Positions 53,266 to 63,034 of a stretch of 64,000 nucleotides of DNA are shown here, piece after piece. Location: the NCBI GenBank assembly GCA_020632995.1, contig JACKEN010000003.1, forward strand, positions 310,001 to 374,000. Reading direction: 5' to 3'. Position numbers and translations under genes: made by a program. How positions within the stretch are numbered: the stretch's first letter is position 1; every line of letters begins with the position of its first letter. The notes under the pieces were generated by a model. It did no database searches. It saw nothing but the letters and a program-made list of their open reading frames with translations, and was not told where the DNA came from. The stretch comes from Deltaproteobacteria bacterium (GTDB taxonomy: Bacteria > Myxococcota > Kuafuiibacteriia > Kuafuiibacteriales > Kuafuiibacteriaceae).

Positions 53266-54660
53266 TTACCGCGGCGGCTCAATCCGGACCATGGCGGTCA
53301 CTCGATGACGGCCGAGCTCCAGTTGCCTACCGCACAAGACCGTGGGGCTGAGCAGGTCTGAAAACCGGCTCGAAGTGCTATCTTCCGTGGTCAACTCGCT
53401 GAGGAAATCGGCGTCGGTGGTGTTGCCATTGTCCTCGGGCACTTTGCGAATGTCGACGTAAAGCGAGCCCGTGTGTCGCCGTAGGAATAGCTTCTCGTCG
53501 GACTTGGACTGCGTGGGGATGAACACCACGAGTGGGGGGCCACTGGCGGCATCCGCCTTGGCGCCGAGGATCTGCTCGACCGCCTCGCGCACTGCGGGCT
53601 CCAAACTCCGCACGGGCCGCGCGGTCCGATCGCAAGCGGAGGCACGCGGCAAGGCCAACGCGCGGTCCAGGCTGTCGACGTCCACGCGCGACTCCAACGC
53701 GGTCAACTCCTGCAAGCACGACGTCCGCGACTCGACGTATTGGACTGTGCGCCATCCAACGAAGATGGCCATACCCGTCGCCAGCAGTGCGCCGGTCGTG
53801 CGCCGATACCGCCGCGATCTGGTCGCTGCCTCGGACGGGCTGCCCGTCGCGCTGTGTCTCTTTGCCAGCTGCTCGGCGCTGATGAACGCCAGCGCAACGA
53901 ACAGCGATGCGGCCGCAGGGACCGTCAGGTCCAGCATGACGAGCAACGACAACAGACCGACGTACTCGACCGCAACGCGTTGAAAAAAGTAGTCCCCGTC
54001 GAAGAACGCTGGAGAGTAGAACCTGACGAACACCAGCGCCACGAGCAGCCACAGCCACAGCGCTGGCAATACCAGACTGATTCGGCGGCGCAGACGAGGC
54101 GCGGCGAGCCCAGCGGCCGCGAACCAACACGTAAAGAACACGATCTCGGCGATGGCGTAGAGTGGAACCCAACTCGCATCGAACGAAAGACTGTCGTCCG
54201 TCAGAGCAGCCGACGAGACGCGCTCCGGTGCCAGGCAGAAGCCGAGAGCTTGCTCCAGGTCGCTACGTCGTAACTCGTAGCGGCTGTAGTAGTCCTCCCA
54301 GGTCGCATGGAGGAACACGTAGCCGCCGCCGCGCGGATAGCTGCCCCAAACCTCATGTTCTTTGGCGGGCAGGGGGTACGAGGCCGTCCCGATCACGACG
54401 TCGTCGTCGCCCAGCTCGAGGATTGCCGTATTGGTCCCTTCAGTGGTCAACAGGGCCGCGGCCTCGACCGCCGTCAGCTGTCGCATCGGGATCTCTGCCT
54501 GCGTGTCGGAACGCCTCGCCTGCTGTCGATACGCCAATGCGACCAGCACGACCACCGTCGCAACGAGCGCGCTGGCGATCCAGATAGCTCTCGAGCCACG
54601 CGGGCCCCGCCGCGGTGGCGGACCCAATGCCGTAGGTTCCTGCGTGGCGTCCACGGCCAT
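53266..54660 (-). CDS. Multi-pass membrane protein of unknown function
   Basis: About 464 residues from ATG 54660; an upstream ATG at 54711 adds 17 residues of poor character. One N-terminal helix (AIWIASALVATVVVLVALAY) leads to an extracytoplasmic domain of about 120 residues. Then come four or more helices (VPLYAIAEIVFFTCWFAAAG, LVLPALWLWLLVALVFV, LLSLLVMLDLTVPAAASLFV), another single helix and a C-terminal soluble domain with an ExbD/TolR-like feel (PPLVVFIPTQSKSDEKLFLR). That resemblance is weak. Confidence 0.72.
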   Translation of the reverse strand: MAVDATQEPTALGPPPRRGPRGSRAIWIASALVATVVVLVALAYRQQARRSDTQAEIPMRQLTAVEAAALLTTEGTNTAILELGDDDVVIGTASYPLPAKEHEVWGSYPRGGGYVFLHATWEDYYSRYELRRSDLEQALGFCLAPERVSSAALTDDSLSFDASWVPLYAIAEIVFFTCWFAAAGLAAPRLRRRISLVLPALWLWLLVALVFVRFYSPAFFDGDYFFQRVAVEYVGLLSLLVMLDLTVPAAASLFVALAFISAEQLAKRHSATGSPSEAATRSRRYRRTTGALLATGMAIFVGWRTVQYVESRTSCLQELTALESRVDVDSLDRALALPRASACDRTARPVRSLEPAVREAVEQILGAKADAASGPPLVVFIPTQSKSDEKLFLRRHTGSLYVDIRKVPEDNGNTTDADFLSELTTEDSTSSRFSDLLSPTVLCGRQLELGRHRVTAMVRIEPPR

Positions 54661-54754
54661 CAACGATAGCTTGGCATGAAAGCGACATCGATAGGACTTA
54701 GGAGAAGACAAGATACCGTGACGCCAAACACAGTTCGGTCAATCCGCGATTGCT

Positions 54755-54829
54755 TGGCCTATACTGTCGGACACTGGCCTGCCTCAAAGCCGCAGGAGCC
54801 TGCCGCGTTGGGTCAGACAGGCGCTCCGT
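54755..54829 (+). repeat. Dispersed repeat R1, right part
   Basis: TATACTGTCGGACACTGGCC, then GAGCCTGCCGCGTTGGGTCA and AGGCGCTCC, align with the right half of R1. The short stretch after it (54835-54917) reads TPLLFDPGDAWEYGSNLNLE in one frame, reminiscent of a beta-lactamase-fold hydrolase scrap. Confidence 0.65.
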
Positions 54830-54924
54830 GACCCCTCTGCTCTTCGATCCCGGGGACGCGTGGGAGTACGGCTCGAACCTGAACCTTGAGAAGGCGGTCT
54901 ACGACAACTCGAGTTGACGGGTGC

Positions 54925-56439
54925 TCAGGGGTCGATGTCCTCCAGGGTGCCGATCGCGTCGACCGTCTGCCAGGTGCAGTTGCAGCCCGAGCCCGTCTGA
55001 CAGATGAGGTCTCCGACGATCCAGACGTCCCCCGCGGCGGGGTTCGCGCTCGGCACCGAGAAGACCTGGGTGCGCCCGTCCGGGGTCAGCACCGTCACCC
55101 GCGCCTCGGAGGTGATGATGTCCGGGGACTCGCTGAAGTTGTGCACCGCGTAGCGGTAGGTGCCGGGGAAGCAGCGGGCGAGGGTGACGACCTCGGGGCC
55201 GTAGCTGCTGGTGTCGTCGGTGTCGAGGTAGGCCCACGGCGCGGCCGCGAGGCTGCCCTGGTCGCTGTAGTACACGTGGAAGCGGTCCTCGCAGTACGCC
55301 GCGTCGGGGTCACACGGGCCGGTGAACTGCGCGTCGAGGTCGCTCGGCGCCTCGCCCCACTCGAGGGTCGCCTGGAACTTCGGGGTCGCGACCACCAGCG
55401 GCGCGTCGAGCCGCAGGCAGGAGGCGTCGCCGCAGCTGCCCGCGGTGTCGGGCGCGGTGACCTCCACCGGCTCGGTGACCAGGGCCGAAGAGAAGCCGAC
55501 CACCCCGACCCGGCCGCCGCGCTTCACCTCGAGGCAGGCGCAGCCGTCCTCGCCGGTCGCGGCGTAGCTCACGCCGCCGTAGTCGATGCCCCGGGCCTGC
55601 AGCGCGACGCCGGCGGAGAGGGTCCCGTCGCCGTCCTCGACGCACACCTCGAGGCAGGTCGTCTCGAGCACCTGGTCCGCGTTCCACCACGACAGGTGGG
55701 GCAGGCTCGCGTCGCAGCTGCCGTCCACGCAGCCGGTGAGCTCGCCTTCGCGCACCCACACGCCCGCGTCCTCGTCGAAGCTCCACAGGGGGATGGCGTC
55801 CGCGGCGGAGGCGGAGACGGGCAGGGTCAGCGCGGCGGGCTGCGCGAGGTTCAGCTGGTTGCCGGCGCTGTCGGTGACCTCGACCGCGATCGCGCCGAAG
55901 CTCTCGAGCAGCGCGCCGTCGTCGGTGGTGAAGTCGCCGGGGAAGGTCGCGAGCTCGTTCCGGTCGCTCGCGTCGAGCACCGCGATGCGCGCGGTGACCT
56001 CGCCGGAGGCCGCGAAGGCCCCGGGCGGGAAGGTCACCACCGCGCCGCTCGCCTGCACCGCGCCGCCCGCCGACGCCTCGAAGGTGGACTCCGCGTCGAA
56101 CGCGAGCACCCTGATCTCTACGTAGGTGGTCCGGCCGGACACCACGGTGACCGCCTGGCCGCCCTGGGCGTAGCCGTCCGCCTCCACGAAGAGCGACTGC
56201 CGCCCCGCGGGCAGCTCGGGCAGGACGAAGAAGCCGCTCTCGTTGGTCATCGTGGAGCGCCCCGCGGCCAGCACCCGCGCGTCCCCGATTCGGCTGCCCC
56301 ACGCGTCGAGGACCCTCCCGTTGACCACCCCAGGCACGCCGGAGGGGGTCCCCCCGTTGTTGTTGTTGTCGTCGTCGCTGCTGCTGCAGCCGAAAGCCAG
56401 GAGGAGAGGGAGTGTAGACGCGAGGATCGAGCGACTCAT
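54925..56439 (-). CDS. Secreted lipoprotein with carboxypeptidase-regulatory-like and YfaP-like domains
   Basis: A 504-residue protein with lipobox AFGC (Cys 18) and an Asp/Asn linker. Residues 40-110 form a carboxypeptidase-regulatory-like beta sandwich (GVVNGRVLDAWGSRIGDARV, GFFVLPELPAGRQSLFVEA). A middle region contains VTFPPGAFAASGEVTARI. The C-terminal part (PSDLDAQFTGP, FHVYYSDQGS, DDTSSYGPEVVTL, YRYAVHNFS) resembles YfaP/DUF2135 domains. Cys pairs are frequent. Surface-exposed and structural or binding in character. Confidence 0.82.
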   Translation of the reverse strand: MSRSILASTLPLLLAFGCSSSDDDNNNNGGTPSGVPGVVNGRVLDAWGSRIGDARVLAAGRSTMTNESGFFVLPELPAGRQSLFVEADGYAQGGQAVTVVSGRTTYVEIRVLAFDAESTFEASAGGAVQASGAVVTFPPGAFAASGEVTARIAVLDASDRNELATFPGDFTTDDGALLESFGAIAVEVTDSAGNQLNLAQPAALTLPVSASAADAIPLWSFDEDAGVWVREGELTGCVDGSCDASLPHLSWWNADQVLETTCLEVCVEDGDGTLSAGVALQARGIDYGGVSYAATGEDGCACLEVKRGGRVGVVGFSSALVTEPVEVTAPDTAGSCGDASCLRLDAPLVVATPKFQATLEWGEAPSDLDAQFTGPCDPDAAYCEDRFHVYYSDQGSLAAAPWAYLDTDDTSSYGPEVVTLARCFPGTYRYAVHNFSESPDIITSEARVTVLTPDGRTQVFSVPSANPAAGDVWIVGDLICQTGSGCNCTWQTVDAIGTLEDIDP

Positions 56440-56578
56440 GAAGGGGTCAGAGCGGCCCCTCGCGCGATTCTTTGAGCCCTCTGCGACACATCACCGCAGG
56501 CTGGCTCCTCCAGTGACGTCGGCCAGTCGTTTCGGGCGTTTGGGCTCAGCCGGGGCGGTCGTTGTGGTCGGTCGCGCG

Positions 56579-56621
56579 TACACTGGCCTACCTCGAGGCC
56601 TGCCGCGTAGGGTCAGGCTAG
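56579..56621 (+). repeat. Dispersed repeat R1, short right part
   Basis: ACACTGGCCTACCTCGAGGC then CTGCCGCGTAGGGTCAGGC, directly beyond the stop codon of the giant Ig/CARDB gene. Confidence 0.6.
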
Positions 56622-59600
56622 CTAGCGGCGCCAGCGGGACCGGGCACCCAGGAGGCCCAGCACCCCCAGGAGCACCCAGGCCGCGCCCGCCGCCGGTCGG
56701 TCGGCGCAGGTGCAGCCCGACTTCGGCGGCGGCGGGACGATGACCGGCGCGGCGGCTCGGGCCTCCAGGGTCACCGGCAACTCCGCTTGCCGACCCGCGG
56801 CGTCGGTGCAGCGCACCAACACGGAGACGAGGCCCTCCTCGGTGGCGACGCCACGGAACCGGAGCACCTGCCCCTGGCCCACCTCCGCCACCTCGTACGT
56901 GAGGCCAGCGGGGAGGGACGGGCCCACTACCCTCCACGACAGCGGCCCGGTGCCGCCGGTGGCGTGGAGCTCCTCCTCGTAGTCCTCGCCGATGATGGCG
57001 GCCGGCAGGGACGTCGGGCCGATCTCCAGCTCGCCGTCCTCCCGCACCACCAGCCGGAAGCTGCCGGTGTCGACGGGGGCGGCGACGCCGCTGCCCTCGG
57101 TGACCCGCACCGTGAAGACGAAGGCGCCCACATGATCTGGCGTGCCCAAGATGGACCCGGCGGCGGACACCAGGAGCCCCGGCGGCAAGCCGCCGTCGGC
57201 CTCGAAGCTGACGGTGGCGGTCTGGGACCGCCCCACCACCCGGAGGTCGTAGGCGTAGGACTGCCCCAACGTGGCGTCGGGCAGGATGTCCGCCACCAGG
57301 GTCAGGCGCCCGGGAGCGGCGATGGTCAGCGAGATGGCCCGGCGGGCCTCGGTGACGTCGTCGGTCGCCACGACCTCCAAGACGTAGTTGCCCGCCTGGC
57401 GCGGGGTGCCGAACAGGCGCCCGTCCGCGGCCAGGGTGAGGCCCGCGGGGGCCAGGCTCTCGAGCGTGAAGGTCACCGCGCCCTGGGCGCCCACCACCTG
57501 CAATCGGGGTTGCTCCGCCTCGGGGGTGCCGGGGGCCACCGGCGGGTACGCGTCCCCCACCGTGCCCGGCAGGAGCGCCCTGGTGACGATGGTGAGGCCG
57601 CCCTCGGCCTTCACCACGCTGATGGTCAGCGCCTGGGCGGCCTGGTTGCCGCCGCTGTCCACCGCCACCGTGAAGGTGGCGTTGGCCTCCTCGGTGGGGG
57701 TGCCGGCCAGCTCGCCCGTGGCCGCGTTCAACAGCACGCCCGTGGGCAAGGTGCCCGACGCAACGCTCCAGGTGTAGCGGCCGTCGCCGCCCGCGGCCCG
57801 GAGGAAGTGGGTGTACGGGATGTCCACGTAGCCGCCCGGGAGGCCGGAGGTGACGATGGAGAGCTGGGCGTCGCTGATCATGAGTCGCTCCGCCCCCGCC
57901 GCGATGTTGTTCAGCTCATCGATCTCCGCCGTGGCGTTGTCGGCGTCCACGATGAGGCCGAGGACATACTCGCCCGCCGCGGCGTCCGACGGCAAGGTGA
58001 CTTGCGTCGCCACGGTGGCGGTGGAGAGGAGGTCGAGGTTCAGGGTGCCGCGGTCCAGCTCGAGATCTTCGACGCTCACCACCGCGTTGTGCGACAGGAC
58101 AAGGCGCCACTCGGTGCTGCCGGCCAGGTTGCCGCGGTTCCGCACGACGACGTCCACCGCCAGGGTGTCGCCCGGGGCGGCCACGGTGGCGGCCGGGCGC
58201 ACCGCCGCGGCCACGAAGTCCGGCTGCGGGGGCGAGAGCCCGAAGTCCGCGCCCGAGAGCACCACGTTGTTCGCCTCGTCGCTCTCCGCCAGGTCGCCGG
58301 TGGGGTCCACCACCACCGCCAGGCGGTAGCGGCCCGAGGCCACCCCGAGGGGCACCACCGGGAGCGCGGTGTCGACCAGGGTCTCGTAAGGCGCCAGGGT
58401 GATGGGGCCCGAGGTGTAGACCGTCCGGCCCGGTAGCGCCTCGCCCGCCCCCAGGAGCCGGACCTCGTAGCTGAAGGGCCCGATGGGGTTGGCGTGGAGC
58501 GAGCGCAGGGTCACCGGGGCGGGGAAGTCCACCCCCGCGAAGGCCCGCTCTGGCACCCCCACGCTGAGGGCCTGCACGTCCAGCCCGGCGTCCTGCTGCA
58601 CCCGGACCGCGAGGTCCTGGGCCGCCGCGAAGTCATTGCCATTGCAACCCCCGTTGCAAGGGAGCAGGGGCCCGCCGATGGTGCCGGTGGGGTCCTCGTA
58701 GCCCGCGCTGGCCGTCCACACCGAGGGGTCGGTCATGCCGGTCACCGGGCCGTAGTGCACCTCGAAGCGGGCCCCGGTGCCCTCGTAGAGGTGGATCTGG
58801 AACGCCAGCTGGCCGCCCGGCGGCTCGTCGTAGTGCTCCACCGCCGCGTACTGGATGATGAAGACCCGGCTGGGGGCGGCGCCCTCCTCGTAGGTGGTCA
58901 CCACCGGGTCGATGCAGTCGTCCCAGAAGGGCGCGATCACCGTCTCGATGTCGTCGGTAGACGGCATGGTGGTGGTGTTGAAGCGGCTCGTGGCCCGGTC
59001 ACCGAAGCGCACCACGCAGTTGGTCCCCACGTAGACGCTGGTGTAGTCGGCGTCGAAGAAGCGGAACGCGAAGGGCAGGTTGACCTGCGCGTCCCCGTCA
59101 TCGTTGTCCGAGAAGGTCAGGGGGGCGCCCCCCGAGCGGGGCGCGTAGGTCTCGGTCCGGGTGTCGAGGAAGTACGGGATGGCCTGGGCCGAGGCCACCG
59201 CCGGCGCCGCCACCAGGAGCCCCACCACGAGCCCGACCCGGGCCCGCCGACGGCGCCCCAAGAGGCCCACCAGCCCCAGGGCCAGCCAGCCCAGGCCCAG
59301 GCCGCGGTCGCCGCCGTCCGCCACGCAGCGACAGCCGTCGTCGGGGTCGGCGGGCGTCTCGACCTCGGGCTCGTCCACCACGATGCCGAAGGCCCGCAGA
59401 TCCTGCTGGCCCGCCGCGTCGCGGCCCACCACCACGAAGCTGAAGGTCCCCTGGGCGGTGGGGGTGCCGGAGATGACCCCCGCCTCGGACATGCTCAGGC
59501 CGTCCGGCAGGTCACCTTGCACCACCGCGAAGGCCACGGTGGAGCTGTCGGAGCGAGCCCGCAGGCTCACCGCCTCCCCCGCCTCGTCCAGGTAGGGCTT

Positions 59601-62600
59601 GTCGATGAGGGCCCGCGGGAGGGCGTTGGTCAGGAACGTGATCCCCGCGCCCTCCGCGATCTCCACCACGTAGCGGTTCACGTCGAAGTCTCCCCGGGCG
59701 TCGCTCAAGCGCACCTCGAAGGTGAAGACGCCCACCCGCGCCGGGCTCCCGGTGACCGCGCCGGTCTCCGCCAAGGTGAGGCCCTCGGGCAGGGCGCCGC
59801 TGGCCAGCTCGAAGCTGTAGGGGCCCTCGCCGGTGTCGGTGGCCACGGTGATGACCTCGTCGTAGTCCTCGCCCACCACGCCGTCGGGGAGGACGTCGTC
59901 CGCGATGCGCACCGCGTCCCGAGGCTCCACGATCCGGAGGACGAGGGCCTGGTCGGCGCTGATCCCCAGGGCGTCGGTGACCCGGGCGGTGAACCCGCCG
60001 AGGGTCGGGCGCTCCGCGCTGCCCTCCACCACCCCCGCCGCGGTCAGCGTGAAGCCGTTGGGGAGGGCGTTGTTGCTGCTGACCGACCAGACGTAGGGCG
60101 GCACCCCACCGAAGGCCACCAGCGGGTACTCGTAGTGCCGACCCGCGAAGCCCACCGGGAGGGCCTGGCTCAGGATCTCCAGCGGCGCGCTGGGGTCCGC
60201 CACCAGGAGCACGAAGGGCCGGCTGGCTTGCAGATCAGCGCTGGAGACCGAGATCACCAGCTCCGCCGCCCCCGCCTCTTCGGGAGACCCGTGGAGGCGC
60301 CCGGTGGCCGGCTCCAGGGCGAGGCCAGCGGGCAGGCTGCCTTGCGTCACTGCCCACACCTGAGCCCCCACCCCGCCGGTGGCGGCCAGGGCCACGTCGT
60401 AGGCTACGCCCACCGTGCCGTAGGGGAGGCTCTGGGTGGCGACCACCAGATCCGCCGCCTCGATCCCCACCGTGGCGGTGGAGATCCACAGGTTGTTGTC
60501 CTCGTAGAGTTCGTCGACCAGCGCGTCGGGATCCAACGCGTAGATCAGGTGATAGCCCCCCGGCGCGGTCTCCGCTGGCACCTGCAGGCGGTCGACGCCC
60601 ACGTCCTCGGTCAGGGGATCGAGCCGCACCTCGCCCCCGCCCAGGAGCACGTCGGTGGCAGGATCCAGCACGATGTCCTCGGACAGGAACACCTGGTAGG
60701 CCGCGCGGTCCGCCGCGTTGCCCGCGTTCACCACGGTGCGGGCCACGAAGAGGGACTCGCCCACCGCGCCGCTCGTGGGCGCCTCGGCCCGGATGACCAC
60801 GAAGTCCGGGCCCGGATCCCGCACCGCCACCGGCGCCAGGGTGCGCGCGATGTTGTTGGTCTGGCGCAGCTCCAACACCCGGCCTCTGGAGTTCACGATC
60901 AGGCACAGGTACGCGGGCCCCACCGGGGCGTTGGCCGGTACGGTCGCCGTGACGGTGAAGGCCAGGTTGCCCTCCGCCGCCACCGTGACCGGGTCCACCT
61001 CCAGGAGGAGGATGTCGGAGGCCGTGCTGCACAAGGTGTTGGTGGACAGGTAGATGCCGTACTCGAAGTCCCGGCCGGCCGCCCTGCCCTGATTGGAGAT
61101 CACCCCGCGCACCGCCAGATGCTGACCCCGGAACGCGAAGGGCGAGTCCACCCTGACCTCCTCCGCCACGAGCTCCGCCCCGTCGAGGAAGAGCTGGTCC
61201 GCGGTCACGAAGACGTTGTTGGTCTCGTCCACCTCCGCGATGTGGTTCCCGCGGTCCACCACCGCGATGACCCAGTAGTTGCGGGGCTGCACGTTGGGCA
61301 GCACCACCGGGGTGGTGAAGGCGGTGCTGGGCTGGGCGGGGACCGCCACGGTGGAGGAGAGAATACGGACGTCGCCCGCGTCGAGGAGCTGGTCCTCGGA
61401 CAGGAAGATCTCCACCCCGACCGCGGCGTGGGCCGAGCCCGCGTTGAGGACGCGGTACGTGACATCCACCGTCTCGCCCGGCCCCGTGTCCGGCGGCAAG
61501 TCGACCTGCACCGACAGCTCCGCCCCCACCAGGAAGGGATCCTGGATGTGTACGACGTTGTTGGTCTCCAGCGCCTCCGCCACCACATTGGTGGGATCCA
61601 CGATGGCCCCGATGATGTACCGACCCGGCGACGAGCCGGCCGGGATCATGGCGCTCACCGACTGGGTCTCGGAGGCCTGGGAGGCCAGATCCGAGAACGT
61701 GAGGCGACCCAGCTGGGTGTCGGTGCTGGTCACGGTGCGGCCGCTGGCCAGGTAGAGATCCACGAAGAAGGTGCCGGTGGCGGTGGTGGTGCCGAGGTTC
61801 TCGGCCGTGAGGTCCACCGTGATGGTGTCGCCAGGGCGAGCGCCGGTCGGGGCCACGCCCCGCACCGCGAGCTCGGGCCCGTTGGGCGGGGCCCAGCGGA
61901 TGACGGTGTTCGTGCGGGCGGCCAGCTCGGTGCCCGTGCACGCGTTGTGGGTCGCGCAGGCGTCGCCCACCCCACCCTGGGTGCCGGTCTCGTCCTCGAC
62001 CCCGTTGGCCCAGGTCCAGGTGGCGGTCTCGGCGCTCACCGCCGCGTAGGGCCCGTAGTGCACCGCGACCCCGCCGTCGGCCTCCGACAGGCGGATCTGG
62101 AAGCTCACGTTGGACTGGGTGCTGGCGCCGCTGCCGAAGAGGTCATAGTGCGGCGCCTGATCGTATTGGATGACCAGCTCGCGGTTCGGCGCGGTGCCCA
62201 CCACCTGAGTGGTCACGTCGCCCCGGGCCGAGAAGTTCAGGTCGTCCCAGAGCCCGCCGATCATGCCCTGAGGCACGTCGGTGCTGGGGAAGGCCGGGTC
62301 CGGGGCCGACACCCCGATGTCCGCGAGGCAGAAGCCCGCGGCGGCGCAGGAGCCCCCGGGACATTGAGTGCTGGTGGTGCACGCGGGCGAGAGGGAGATC
62401 GCGCCGTTGGTGCCGACGGTGAGGTGAGTGTACGCCTGGTTGAAATAGAGGAAGGAGAACCCGATGGGCACCAACGCCTCGCCGTCATCGCGAGAGTTGA
62501 AGGGGACCGGCGTGCCGCCGCTGACGGCGACGTAGGGTTGATTGCTGATGCTCCGCAGGTAGGGCGGCGCGGTCTGGGCGCCGGCGGAGGGCGCCGCCAG

Positions 62601-62648
62601 GAGGGCACCCAGCAGCGTGAGCGGAGCGAGTCCGGAGAGTCGAGTCAC
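56622..62648 (-). CDS. Giant secreted Ig/CARDB protein, apparent in-frame fusion of two MYXO-CTERM proteins
   Basis: About 2008 residues from GTG 62648. The frame further upstream is non-coding, and the chosen start gives a good signal peptide (LAPLTLLGALLAAPSAGAQ). Part 1 (to about 1135) has a nidogen-like domain (PIGFSFLYFNQAYTHLTVGT), several CARDB domains (PGETVDVTYRVLNAGSAHA) and He_PIG Ig repeats. It ends CRCVADGG, a hydrophobic helix and GRRRRAR, a MYXO-CTERM tail. Without a stop, a second signal-like segment (VGLVVGLLVAAPAVASAQA) and a second nidogen/CARDB/He_PIG protein follow, ending CTCADRP, helix, RSRWRR. Likely surface-anchored or processed into two chains. Confidence 0.85.
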   Translation of the reverse strand: MTRLSGLAPLTLLGALLAAPSAGAQTAPPYLRSISNQPYVAVSGGTPVPFNSRDDGEALVPIGFSFLYFNQAYTHLTVGTNGAISLSPACTTSTQCPGGSCAAAGFCLADIGVSAPDPAFPSTDVPQGMIGGLWDDLNFSARGDVTTQVVGTAPNRELVIQYDQAPHYDLFGSGASTQSNVSFQIRLSEADGGVAVHYGPYAAVSAETATWTWANGVEDETGTQGGVGDACATHNACTGTELAARTNTVIRWAPPNGPELAVRGVAPTGARPGDTITVDLTAENLGTTTATGTFFVDLYLASGRTVTSTDTQLGRLTFSDLASQASETQSVSAMIPAGSSPGRYIIGAIVDPTNVVAEALETNNVVHIQDPFLVGAELSVQVDLPPDTGPGETVDVTYRVLNAGSAHAAVGVEIFLSEDQLLDAGDVRILSSTVAVPAQPSTAFTTPVVLPNVQPRNYWVIAVVDRGNHIAEVDETNNVFVTADQLFLDGAELVAEEVRVDSPFAFRGQHLAVRGVISNQGRAAGRDFEYGIYLSTNTLCSTASDILLLEVDPVTVAAEGNLAFTVTATVPANAPVGPAYLCLIVNSRGRVLELRQTNNIARTLAPVAVRDPGPDFVVIRAEAPTSGAVGESLFVARTVVNAGNAADRAAYQVFLSEDIVLDPATDVLLGGGEVRLDPLTEDVGVDRLQVPAETAPGGYHLIYALDPDALVDELYEDNNLWISTATVGIEAADLVVATQSLPYGTVGVAYDVALAATGGVGAQVWAVTQGSLPAGLALEPATGRLHGSPEEAGAAELVISVSSADLQASRPFVLLVADPSAPLEILSQALPVGFAGRHYEYPLVAFGGVPPYVWSVSSNNALPNGFTLTAAGVVEGSAERPTLGGFTARVTDALGISADQALVLRIVEPRDAVRIADDVLPDGVVGEDYDEVITVATDTGEGPYSFELASGALPEGLTLAETGAVTGSPARVGVFTFEVRLSDARGDFDVNRYVVEIAEGAGITFLTNALPRALIDKPYLDEAGEAVSLRARSDSSTVAFAVVQGDLPDGLSMSEAGVISGTPTAQGTFSFVVVGRDAAGQQDLRAFGIVVDEPEVETPADPDDGCRCVADGGDRGLGLGWLALGLVGLLGRRRRARVGLVVGLLVAAPAVASAQAIPYFLDTRTETYAPRSGGAPLTFSDNDDGDAQVNLPFAFRFFDADYTSVYVGTNCVVRFGDRATSRFNTTTMPSTDDIETVIAPFWDDCIDPVVTTYEEGAAPSRVFIIQYAAVEHYDEPPGGQLAFQIHLYEGTGARFEVHYGPVTGMTDPSVWTASAGYEDPTGTIGGPLLPCNGGCNGNDFAAAQDLAVRVQQDAGLDVQALSVGVPERAFAGVDFPAPVTLRSLHANPIGPFSYEVRLLGAGEALPGRTVYTSGPITLAPYETLVDTALPVVPLGVASGRYRLAVVVDPTGDLAESDEANNVVLSGADFGLSPPQPDFVAAAVRPAATVAAPGDTLAVDVVVRNRGNLAGSTEWRLVLSHNAVVSVEDLELDRGTLNLDLLSTATVATQVTLPSDAAAGEYVLGLIVDADNATAEIDELNNIAAGAERLMISDAQLSIVTSGLPGGYVDIPYTHFLRAAGGDGRYTWSVASGTLPTGVLLNAATGELAGTPTEEANATFTVAVDSGGNQAAQALTISVVKAEGGLTIVTRALLPGTVGDAYPPVAPGTPEAEQPRLQVVGAQGAVTFTLESLAPAGLTLAADGRLFGTPRQAGNYVLEVVATDDVTEARRAISLTIAAPGRLTLVADILPDATLGQSYAYDLRVVGRSQTATVSFEADGGLPPGLLVSAAGSILGTPDHVGAFVFTVRVTEGSGVAAPVDTGSFRLVVREDGELEIGPTSLPAAIIGEDYEEELHATGGTGPLSWRVVGPSLPAGLTYEVAEVGQGQVLRFRGVATEEGLVSVLVRCTDAAGRQAELPVTLEARAAAPVIVPPPPKSGCTCADRPAAGAAWVLLGVLGLLGARSRWRR

Positions 62649-63034
62649 GAAGCCTGTTGCCCGGCCAGCGGCGCTTCCGTCACATCGGCGTGAAAAAGCA
62701 CCGCACGGGGTCCACCGTACCCCATCGGGGGGGGGCCACCCGGCCCAAGCGCAGGTTGACTTGCTCGGGCGGAATACACCCGCGCGCGGGGCAGGCCACC
62801 GCCGCCACCACTTGTTCGGAAGTGGAGGCTCGGAACCAACCCCTGTGGCAGACGCTGGCCCTGCGGCGAGGTCCTGTGCGACGGCGAGCTGGTGTGCCTG
62901 CCCGACACCGCGCGGTCGACGCTCCCCTGCCGCGGGCGCGGGCGGGGTCAGGTGCAGCTCCGCCCCGATCCGCCGGACCCAGAACTCCGTGCCAGTGTTC
63001 AGCGAATCAAGCCCGAGGCGCCGGATGTCTCGCG
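62649..63034. other. Gap with a lipoprotein-gene scrap
   Basis: Upstream region of the giant gene. 62858-62916 matches the Cys-rich tail of the 21431-23512 lipoprotein (PCGEVLCDGELVCLPDTAR). From 62930 to 63034 a minus-strand frame reads DIRRLGLDSLNTGTEFWVRR, unrecognised. Confidence 0.6.

Noticed and set aside
58494..62693. 1399-residue plus-strand ORF
   Set aside because: Antisense shadow of the Ig/CARDB gene; His/Gly/Arg/Val-rich with no domain or signal.
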